DNA from: Saturnia japonica
Taxonomy: Eukaryota; Arthropoda; Insecta; Lepidoptera; Saturniidae
Direction of reading: 5' to 3'
Length of the DNA stretch: 64,000 nucleotides
Assembly: GCA_033032175.1 (NCBI GenBank)
Contig: CM065307.1
Coordinates: 9,424,001-9,488,000 of the forward strand
In this document: piece by piece, positions 27,701 through 39,700 of the stretch
Layout of the letters: each line of letters begins with the position of its first letter
Position numbering within the stretch: the first letter of the stretch is position 1
The notes under the pieces: model-generated
Databases searched by the model: none
Seen by the model: only the letters and a program-made list of their open reading frames with translations
What the model was told of the DNA's origin: nothing
Program-made: the position numbers and the translations under genes

Positions 27701-30700
27701 CCTCACTACTAACATCACGCCGCCCACTGGCATCCGTACGGTGTCTACGAGACGGGCATCCGGCGCAACAAAACGCCCGTCCAAACCGGGAAACGTCACC
27801 CCCCCCCCCCCTCGCGCAGAGGGGAAGTGACGCGTACCCAACAACAAGTGAAATTGTGAAACAACAAGTGAAATTGTGAGACACGTTTAAACACTCACTA
27901 TAAGCAAGATCTATTTATTTTTAGTAAGTATGACAAAGTACAGCGTAGGAGGATACTACGTCAGTTTTGTCGATGAATTTAATTTGAAATACGAGCTTTT
28001 TATTATGTATATGAGGGTTTTAGTATAATTTTGTTATTTTTATATTAGGTATATGCCTATTCTAAGTTAATAACAACTAAAATCAATTTAAAAACTCAAA
28101 GTTTTTCGTTGTTGTTTTCAATTTCGTACAAGGAATTAATTTAAAAGATCTCTTTAAGATTCACAAAAAAATAATGATTACGAATACTATCGGTACTGAA
28201 CCTTAATTTTGACCCAGACAAAGTTCAGTCTGAAATTATAATATATCAACTCTGTTATAATAACACGAAATACTGAAAGTACATACAATTTTCTAAAAAG
28301 TTACGAAACCTGCAAACTATTTCACTGTAATAATTTGTATGCGATTTTTTCATTTCTTTCCAATTCTGAGACTACTTTCATCACATATGGCTCTTATATT
28401 TAAAGCACAGAATAGTAATTAAAGTTCACCGTAAATAAAACCGCATTTTATTAACTCACCTGACTTTTTCAGTATCATTCTGTTTTAAAATCTTGACATT
28501 ACCGATACCGCGTTTTTTCCAATCACCATCAACAAATCGAAATAATTCTGCTGTTTGACAATAAAGAGTTGTTTCATTTTCTTCGCTAGTTTCATCTAAA
28601 ACCTATAAATTGTGATAACCGTTTAAATAACTTAAAAATACTTAATAAACTTGTTACAACATAGTTGTAAAATGAGCCTCTGGAAGAACTTCAATTAATA
28701 CTAAGTTGCAAATTCTCACTTTTGTCTTTTTGTGATGAATTAAATTAATCTCAGAAACCTACATCATCCCGTTATTTTCACTTACACGCAATATAATCTC
28801 ATATTAAATAATAAAAAGAAAATGGCATTCATGTGGTTATAGGATAGAAATACTCAAATCGTATATCATATGTCGTGGCTCGCTTGGATGCGTTGCATTT
28901 TAGAATAAGATTGTGTATATTCAGTTAACACATATGCAGGCAATGTCGCGGCAGTTACCGTTTTTGTAAGATTGTAATACATAGCACAAATGTATTTCAT
29001 TAATTTAGTATTGTTACTTTACAAAACGAAGTAATAATATATACACTAACATTGTAACTATATTTACAATAGCGAAAAGTTTCACCATTATTAAATGTAA
29101 CTCTATAATGAAAGAAAATAATTAAACTTACTTTGTTTAACACAGAAGCCACTGAAATGCAAGTATTGCTATCATTCACACGTCCAATGCTATCGCTGTT
29201 TTCAGTTAACCCTTTTAAAGTCTTTTCAGATAACATCATATCTTTTCCCGAAGTTTTCGGTGTAAACACAAAACCTATATTATTACTATGTGAATCACCA
29301 GGTTGCTTGATTCCAATACTGATTTGAGGAGTTGGAAGTAGGGACGTTTTCAATTGTACACCAGTTTTACCACTCTCATTGCTACTTTTTAGACTAAAAT
29401 TTATAGGTCCTACGTTTTCTGAAATACTTTTAGGTTGTGTATTTATTTGATCTTCAATAAACTCTGATGGTTTTAAATTTTCTGACAATTTCTTTGGGAT
29501 CCCAAAGTTAAATTTGTGTGATCCAGTACCATCAAATATAGACGTAGATGAAGTGTCGGCGAGCATTTGTTGGTTCGAAGCAACTGATGGAAACCCTAAA
29601 CAAAACTGTGTTGTGTTGTGTATGCTTGTATCAAATATTGACTTATTATCATTTTTTATATTGGGATCTTTTGAATTGTTACAAGCACTGCAGTTTTCTA
29701 AATTACTTTCATTTCTTACCAAACAACAACTGCATGCCCAAGATCCCGCTTGTGGTTTGAATTTATCTCCCCAAATAGAAGTGCCAGGTAAAGTTATTTC
29801 TTTCTTAGATTCAACTGAATTCACAGTTTGACTAGGAATTCCAAAGTTAAATTTAGAAGTGTTCTCAAAAATAGATGTATTCACAGGATTAACTGACGTT
29901 GCTTCTTTAGGATTATTACAAGCACTGCAAATTTGTATACTAGGTTCATTGCGTATTAAGCAATTTCGACATTCCCAGCTACCGGACTTGGGTTTAAAAC
30001 TGTCTCCCCAACCTATTGTACTCTTGGCAGTTATTGTTTGAATATTTTGTTTTGTAGCGTTTTGTTCTTCTTTAGCTGCCTTTGACTCATCTTTCATTTT
30101 GCCTTGTGCAGATTTAACAGCATCTACAAAGTCATTACAAACTTGCACAGTTTTAAATCTCAGACAGAAAGTCTCGGCTATTAATTCACCTTCTGAGAAA
30201 TCTTTAGCACACCATGTTACAGCCTTATCTATGTTTGGCATTTTTTGAAATAACATTTCCTTAGTTACAGCATGATTGCAACACACTTTCATAATTTGTT
30301 CACGTCTCATCAATAACCTAACTTTATTTATATTTTCCCTATGAACGAGCAATTTTATATTACCAAGACCCCTTTCCTTCCACTCCTTAGTAGTGGAAAC
30401 AAATCTTAATAGTTTGGCCCTATGTTCAAACAAAATAACTTCATCTTCTTCACCAGTTTTTTGGTCTACCAGAGCAGGTAGTGGTATTATTGGTTTAAAA
30501 TCGACACTTGGTTCATATTCTTCCACTGTATCTGATACATTTAATTTGCTAGATTCTTGTTTCTCCAATGTATTGATAGAACTTGAAGTTTTTGTAGACG
30601 GTGCACTAAATAAGTTACTAAATGGTGAGCTATCACTCGTCTTAAGTGCAAATCCTCCAAATATATTATTCTTATTGAAAATTTGCTCTGAAGGTTTACT

Positions 30701-33700
30701 GGTAGATTCGTTATTATTTAGCAAAGTTTTAAAAGTAGGTATACTACTAAATGTAAAACCTCCAACAACAGCCTTACCTGAAGGAGTAGAAATAACTTCT
30801 TCAGTTTTATCTTTAACACAAGTTAAAGGTTTATACATTTGACTTGTTTCTGTCTTTGTTGTATTAGTGTTTATTTTAACAGTACAGGAAATGGAAGCCT
30901 CATGTCGAGCCTTTTCAAAAGTATTATAAAACTCTAAAGCAATATCAGTAGTTTTAAATCGAATACAAAACTTTTCTAACACCATACTTTCGTCAGCAAA
31001 GTCATGAGCAACCCAAAAATAAGCCTTTGTTTCATTCATCATGGGTTTAATTTCCATTTCTGAAGAAATTATATGATTTGCACATACTTTGTGAATTTGT
31101 TCTCGCCTCATAAGTACTCTTACCTTACCAGTTATTTTGTGCTTAAGCAATTTCATTTCACCAAGTCCCCTTTCTTTCCACTGTTTATCAATAAAGCGGA
31201 ACAGTTTCGCTCTAGCACAGAATACAACCATTTCATCTTCTTCACCAGTCTTAACTATCACTTCAGCTGGTAATGGTACAATAGGTTTAAAATCAGGGCA
31301 TGGATCATAATTTTCCACAGATGTGTTACTTTTTTCAGATAATGTTCTTGACTTATTAAGGCTGGTATTGGGTGAAGACTGGATGCAAATTCCATCTACT
31401 ACAGATTTCGATTTATCAAGAGTTTTGTTTAACGAAGAGTCACTGATTGAGTTACTTGCAGCAGTATTCGATTCAGGCGATTTAAAGGTTTTCTGTATTG
31501 ATGACACATTCCAAGATACTGATGAACTACTTGGTGTAGTAGTACTCGTTTTGTTTGTATGAAATGGAAAGTTGAAAACTGGCTGTGCTACAACCCTATT
31601 CTCATTTATAGATGGCATTGGAATTTGATAATTATGAGGTGTTCCTTTGATATGCTTAGAAGGAATTGTCACACTTAGAATAGGTGCTGGAGTAACAGTA
31701 TCTGTTGGTAATGGATCTGAAGATGTAATTACCACATTGACTGGTAAAGACCGAGATACTTCTCGATCTTTTGTCATAGGTTTAGATGTAATCACAGAAG
31801 GAGGGACTGATAACACAGGCATTGTTGGTACTGACGATACAGTTGGTACTGTTGGTATATTGGGTACTATTGGCACACATGGAATAGCAGATGACGTTGA
31901 TGCGTTTGTAGGGACGAGGTGAGCTATATCTAAATAAATTTGATCATGTGTAGGATATATATTAGGATAATTTATTTGAGTTCTTGTAGGATCAAATATG
32001 GGTGTTGGCCCTGGTGCAGGGGTCGGTTGTGAAAATTGGGAAAATTGATTATATAAATTGTGTAATGTTTGTCCATACACTTGGTATGGATTAGGCGGAA
32101 CAGGAAAAGGTGGCACAAGTCGTTGATTGAAAGGAGGCATAGCTTGTGATGGAGGAAAGGGTATCTGTGAGGTAAATGTTGAAGTGGTATCGTTTGTTCT
32201 ATAATCATCATCTAAATTATATAAGTCATTTTCATCTAATTTTGGCTCTGGTACAGCTTTTTTTAACTTATTAACCTCTTTTTTAAGTTCTGTAATTTGT
32301 TTTTTTATTTCTCCAACATCTTTACATTCAGTCCTACATTCATCAATTTGATCTTTTACCTGATCCATTGATATTTTTAAAAGTTTAAATTGATCAGTAG
32401 TGTTCTGTATGTTGGTATGTATAGTGCTCATAATTTGATTTCCTAGATTACGATTTTCATTAAACCAATTTTTTGTTTGATCCATGAATTCATTAATAGT
32501 AGTATCTCTTTTGTGTAATGTTTTTATTTCATTTTCAATTTTTTCAAAAAACTGTTGTACCTCACGAGAGCTTTCAAGAATTGGTGTATCTATTGCACTC
32601 TGATAACTAGTAGCATTTGCATGAAATGAAGCCTTCGGTGTATGATAACTAGTAGCATTTGCATGAAATGAAGCCTTCGGTGTAGAACTTACATTTCGGA
32701 AATAACGACGATTACTTTTATTATGCATGTGGTCAGCACATATATTATCATCATCAGAAGAATATTTATAATCATCATCATTATAAGCAGTAATAGATAA
32801 GTCTGGATCTAATTTACTTGTGTAAGTTTCAATATCTTCGATTAACTCATGAATTTCAGTATATAAAGGGTGGGTTTTAAATGTTTCTATCTCTTTCAAT
32901 CGGTCTAGTGCTTTATAAGCATAATTTTTAGCCTTAGATAATAAAGTTGCATATTTGGCCATTTTTTGAGGTGTAATATCTTGTGACACGTTATTTTCCT
33001 CTAACGCCAAATTTTTGTATGTTCGACTAAGGTAGAAGAAGGCCTGTGGTGACTTTAAGTGAGCCAATATTTCAAAAACTTTATCATATTCACTGTCATT
33101 ATAATAGCGACAAGCAATATACAACTTGCTCTCATCAATGAGTGAGTTTATTTCTTTTGAAGTAAGGTCTTTGTGTGTATAATCAAACAATCTTTGCTCA
33201 GGAATTTTTACAACCATTTTACTTTTAAGTTTCTCTAGAATTGGTATTGCTGATGAATAGTATAAAGCAGCTCTTATTTCCATGTGATTTTTTTCATCTA
33301 TATTTAATATCTCTTTAGATCTTTCGCTAAATATGCGCCCAAGAATACACAGAAGCTGTCCATCAAGCCCATGATTGTCAATACATCGAACAACTTCTAT
33401 ACCACGAGTTAAAGTGGCACGAATATCTGTTAATTCTTTGCCTAATTCATTTTGAGTAAATTTATATGCACAGTCCCACCACTTTAATTGTGGTAATGGG
33501 CATAATATATCAGTTATATTAGCAGGAAGTATTATTGGCTTTTCACTGTCAATAAAAGATGCCTCCATATTTTTTTGTTGTTTACATGTTAAGGTAGCAC
33601 AATATAAGAAAGCTAGAATGTCTAATTTATTTAAAGTTTCAGGACCACAAGCAGTCACAGTGGGTGTCAGCATCTCAAACAAGGTGCATTTAAACTGTGC

Positions 33701-36700
33701 TAAATTTTTGTAGTTCAATAATGTCCACACAAAATGATGAAGAGAACTCCCAAACTGTCTTTGAGCTTCACAATCGTATGTTTCGATTTCCGATTTTCTA
33801 GGTAATCTGAAATCTGGACCGAAGTTTGCGTGTGATATGAAATCTGATGTTTTAATTCTTGTTAAATGAGTTCTACTTGGAAATATTTTTTCATATATTT
33901 TATTCCTCCAGTGCGTTCCTGAACAGCTTTGTGAAATTTGGTCAAGGATAGCCTGACTCTTTTCTTGAACATTTGTGAACAAATAATGACCAGATTGTGA
34001 GCATCGGTAGGATCCTTCGTAGTACCAACGAGTTACTGCAATAATCTGCTTTTCTGGGGCATGCCTAAGCCAGTGCACTTTTGGATCTAGCGGAGTGGTA
34101 TGCCAAGCAATCAACATTAATGGAGCTGCTAATTTTACTGCATCCCTCCAGTTCAGTTGGAATTTCTTAGCTTTCTTTAGTAAAAATGTTGCTGCATGAA
34201 AAGCAAACTGACCCCGATGGTGTTGTAACAAAACGGCATGGAACTCGGCAAAACCAGGACAAGGGCCTGCCTTTGCTATAGCTTCTATAGCTTGATCATA
34301 ATCATGAAGAAGCTCATTTGATTCAATTAAACTTTTGGATAAGTTTCCTGGTGTTTCTATCAAACTCAAAATACAAATTCTTTCCTTAATAGTTAAGAGA
34401 AATAATTGATAATCCCAATCATTAGCATTGTAACTATTATTTTTCAACAGTTCTACCAAAACTTCATACCAGGCATAATTATTCATAAAAGCATTATTAG
34501 AAAATTCTGTATTGCAACCATGTTCAAATGCTTTTCGAAATTTGTTAACATGCATGTAATGTTTTAAAAGACGAATATGTAGTTGTACATCTTTAGGTCT
34601 TATTGCCAATTCTGATATTAATAAATTCACTAAAGCCTCAGGGTCAGGATTTGAAATTGTAGCAAGTTTTTCCCGTAAACGAAAAGTAACTGGATGTCTT
34701 GGGAATGTAGCTTCAACTTTTTCACACCAATACTTGGCTTGGCCTGGGTCAAAAGCAATACCTTCATCAGCTAGAAGTTCACAAACTGAAATGAAATTAG
34801 GAATTAGGTGAATTATATAGATATTATTTAGTGTATAGTAAATTGTTTATGCATTACTTAGTGGTGTGAAAGTTTTTAATAAATTATAAAGATATAAACA
34901 TATGTGCAAGCTATTTTTTCTGCAGCTCAGCATACATGTCTCACAAAGGACAAATTGACAGTACTTTTCTTGATGTTAGTAAGAACAATACAATCCAAAC
35001 ACAATGGCGACCACCGTTAGTTCGGCCATCCTTATATGTACTTTGTTTCGCTTACATGACAAATGTGAAATGATTTATTTTAGAGATGTAGCATAATTCA
35101 AATTGGAAGTTGATGTTATGATTATCATTCTTTTTTAGAGATAAATATAATTGACTAGCTGTGCCCCAAAGTTACACCCGTGTTTTTTTTATCCAACAAA
35201 CACCGCGCCGCCAACGCACCCATGTAGTGTTATCATAATTGTGCTTCCAGCAAGTACAAATTATTTTAATTTAACAATATCTCCTAAATTATGTGTCCAA
35301 ATAGCAAACTCTAAATATAAAAATTTAACTTGATAAAATTATGTTTATGATGAAGTAACTTTTGTTTGTAAGGATTTGTAAATAATGCTTATAAATCAGT
35401 TTCTAATTTTCAACAAATTTTTGGCACATAGGCATATTTTATCGCTGACCTTTTATAAGATATACCAAGGACCAATATAGTTGTAAAACATTATATTTCC
35501 GTATCAATAACGATTACACCACCGCACGCAGTTTAAGCAGTTCAGGAGGGCATCGACTACCGACTTACGTAACAAAAATCAATCTATAAGGCTATCTGAG
35601 AGTTATAGCCTAATCTTAAAAATAACCTATACTATTCTTCGAGAGTCCGGCTATCATGTAAAAAAAAAATTTCGAATCCAACTGGTAGTTAGTTCCAAAG
35701 ATTCACACAATAAGTGTTCTTTTATTTTTTAAATTTAATTGAAATGCCGCCGCTAGAAAATGCTCTTTATTTGTATCTTAGTATTAATCCTTATCAAACT
35801 AAATTACTTCATATTCAAGACTGCTTCAATACCTTTATAATAACTTTTTGAATTATTCAAATCGGACATTCCATTCGAAATATATCACGAGTTTCAAAAT
35901 GTAAGTATGTATTAGAAAAAAGTTGTGGTGGCCACTCACGACTAGCTGCCAGGCAGCAACTTATGCAATGTAGGCGTCACTGGGGAACGGGCAGTACGGG
36001 AGGGGGGGGGGGGTTGGTCAATGTCAAGAAATGAAGTAACGCGCGGTCGGCTCCCTACGAAACGGTCGTGTGCGGAATCGAATAATTCAAGCTTGAAAAT
36101 ATTTTGAATTCGCTTAGTAGGTAATTAAACTTATCAAAAAAGTTCTTTCTAGAACTAAATAAAAGTTATTTTCAGAATTAAACCAATATTTATCAGTAAG
36201 TAGGTACTGATAATAAATATATATTTTAATTTAACTATCCAAACAGCTTAGTGACTTATTAATAATTTTTCAATCACATTTTTATAAGGTAATTCCTGTT
36301 CAACAGTTAGCAAATATAATAAACTATTTATCATTTTCAAAATGCCGAAAAAATCAAGATCTCAACTTTCTAGAAATAGTTGCTAGGCGAGGGCATCAAA
36401 AATACGTCGTAATGAAGAATCTTCATCGGAAACTAAAAATCGCCTTGCAAATCGGAGAGAATATGCGTCGCAATCGCGTGCCAGAGAGTCTAGTATCGAG
36501 GGTTCGCAGCGGCTTGCTGAACAACATTTGAGAACCTCTCAAGTACGGGCGCAAGAGTCGAGTAACAAGCGTTCGCAGCGACTTGCTGAACAAAATTTGA
36601 AACCCCCCAAGTACGGGCGCGAGAGTCGAACATCGAGCGTTCGCAGCAACTTGAAGAGCAAAATATTAGAAATATACAACTCGCACTAGGGAATCGAGCT

Positions 36701-39700
36701 CTGAGCATTCCCCGCCTACGAGATCAGAGAGAAAGACAACAGACGTCAACGACTAGAGTTCATAATCGAGTTAAGCTCACAGTAACAGATCAGCTTTCAG
36801 ATATGATCCACAAGTTGATTACGCTCAACAGTCTTCCGTCCAAATCGGAGCCATGAATAAGGTCTGCTCTAAGTGTTCTGCTAAAAATGAAACTAATGGT
36901 ATGTGCTGTGCTTCTGGAAAAGTTAGTCTTCCCAATATTGAGGAGCCGCCAGAGCTAATAAAAAATCTTTTAACAAATAATCATGCACTATCTGGACATT
37001 TTTTAACCAACATACGAAAGTACAATAGCGTCTTTCAAATGACTTCCTTTGGCACGAAGGAATTAGGGAACAAAATTTCATGCCAACTTTTAAAATAGAG
37101 GGTCAAATATACCATCTTATAGGTAGCCTTTTACCACCATCAGGCCAACTTCCACAATAATTGCAGATATATTTCATTTCAGATGCAGATCAGCTATCGT
37201 TGCGGTCATACATAGCTCCAACGCTAAAAATTGATTTAATTATCGAACTACAGATCGCACTGAATAGCTACAATGTATAGGAACATACGAAGTTTTAAAC
37301 AAAACTTAGAACGTAACTCTTCGGATAATTTAAAGTAAATCATTCATCGCCCACCGCAGACAGCACACCCGGGTAGATATAATGCTCCAGCTGTAAACGA
37401 AGTAGCCGTTCTCTTGGTTGACGAAGAAAAAGGCCCCAGAGATATAGTGTTGCACGGTAGAGACGGCCAACTTAAAAGGGTCTCCAAGTTACAACGATCG
37501 ATCGTATGATTATTATAAAATAAATATTACAAACATTATAAACATTCTAGATGATAGTGAAATCCGTATAAATATTCGTTGCCTGGTTTAGAAGAAGTAA
37601 GCGGATAACCAGACAAACGCGGATAGTGACTTTACTTTATACTAAGAATTGAGATGATTATAAATTTTAAGGAAAGTATATAAGTACTTCGAAAGCTATC
37701 TGTCATTTTCGATTCACGAACGTTTCCCCGTAGTCACACATCTGGATATCCATTTAGAATACGGTCAAAGAATTTATTTTGATCCAAACAATGTCCGTGT
37801 AGTAGAGAACCCGAGATATACGATATTGATGGCTTTTTTCGATCTGTGCCATAACGACGAATTCGCAGCCACTTTATTGTATGAAGAAGTACCAGGTTAT
37901 TTATTATACATTTAATAAATAAAATGGCACATTCCAACGGCGAAGCCAAGGTACTTTTCCGTGGAAGGCTATCCCGTCATATTTCAAGAGCATGCTCTTG
38001 GTAGAATTTATACAATTCATCCTAATAATCAGGAGTGAAGGCGCCGGTATACGATGAAGGGAAAGGAAATATATACCTTGTCGCTCCACGTCTCCCGTTT
38101 CATAGGTCGCAAGTTCTTTTAGTTTTTATATCCTCACTGGCACTCGAGTTCTGGTTTTTCCAATAAGCACTAATTTATACGTAGTTCAGCGCAGGCGCGG
38201 GTTATTTTTAAACACCTTTAGCGGAGCGTTTTTAAAAGAGTATTGCGTGCACTGTCACTTGTACTTGTTTAGAGCGAGTCTATAACGTGACCACTCGGCG
38301 ATGCGTTTTCAAAGCGACTGGGGTGGGAACTAGGTAGGAAATAATGAGCGAATGAATATATGTATGAATGCGTGAATGAATAATATAAATATACAGCGTA
38401 TACAGGGAGTATTACTATCACCTAATAATCAGGAGTATTACTATCAATTATTATGTTGTCAAAGGACCCACTTTTTACGCAATCTCAAAAGTGTGAATGG
38501 TATTTTACATCCTACATATCAAGCAGCATGCCTTGCACTTGGTTTACTAGAAGGCGATAATCACTGGTACGACATATTAAGCAGGTGGCAGTATAATCTG
38601 CAGTGCAGCTAATTGGCGAGAGCTATTCCTATTATACTGGTATTCTGTAATGTTTCTAAACCCTCAGAATTATGGGACGAGTTTAAGGATAATATCATGG
38701 AAGATTATGTAAGAGACCTCCAAAGACCTTACCCAGATGCAGACGTAAATTCTTATTTATACTTGTTTCCATAGGCGGCATTAATCTCCCTCATTATGGC
38801 CTACCATCTCCACAAAGGACCGATGGGATTCTTTTTAATTTGAACAGGGTATATACTGAACAAACAAATTTTGTCCCAGTTGAATTTCTACATACGATAA
38901 ATCAGAATGAACCAAGATTAAAGAACAAAGAAAATCAAGTTTACCGACTCCTTATTGATAGCGTGAATGATGATAACGCTGGTGGTGTATTTTTTAGATG
39001 TACCAGATGGTACTGGCAATATATTTATGATAAATCTTTTACTACCCAAAATATGTGCAGAAAATATTTTGTCATAGCAGTCGCGCATCTTCGGGAACAG
39101 CTAACTTTAATTCCTGGAGGACAAACAGCTCATTCCATGCTCAAAATACCAATGGAAGCAGAGCGTACGGAAAATTCAGTCTGCAGTGTATTGAAAAATA
39201 GTCATACAGCCAAAGTATTACAAGATTGTGTTTTGTAGTGAAAATTTCAATCAAAGCCGTAAACAGAACAATGCAGGACCTAAGTGGTAATACTCTGTTA
39301 TTTTACAGAATTACTTAATTATGTTTGCTTACTTCTTTTTACTAAGGATAGCGTTTGATCACAATCTCCCTTGATCATAAGTGATGATGTGGGCTACGAT
39401 GGAGCATGATTGCCTAGAAGGTACCTATTCCCTCGACTACCATAAATCGATAACGCTTCGCCGTGTCTCTTGTCGTTCGATGGAGGGAAGAGGACGGGGA
39501 AATTCAGTTTTGCAATTCCAATGCAGAATGCCAAATGCCGAAATGTAATATTTGGTAAAAAACCAATAAACTGGCAACTTTACGCAAATATTCAAGGCTC
39601 TGCAGCCTTGCCTCAGCTAACAGACTGTTGCCAATGAGTTATTTGGCATGTCTCTCGATTGCCTCCAATGCCTCAAGTAGGTACTTAGCCAATCCGTCCC

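Noticed and set aside
27593..27884. Two overlapping minus-strand ORFs in a GC-rich block
   Set aside because: GC-rich composition removes stops by chance; Gly/Arg-rich translation without a recognisable domain, and a 13-C tract lies inside.
30393..30842. 149-codon plus-strand ORF
   Set aside because: It is the mirror of RanBP2 exon 3 coding sequence, with Leu/Ser-rich composition typical of antisense frames.
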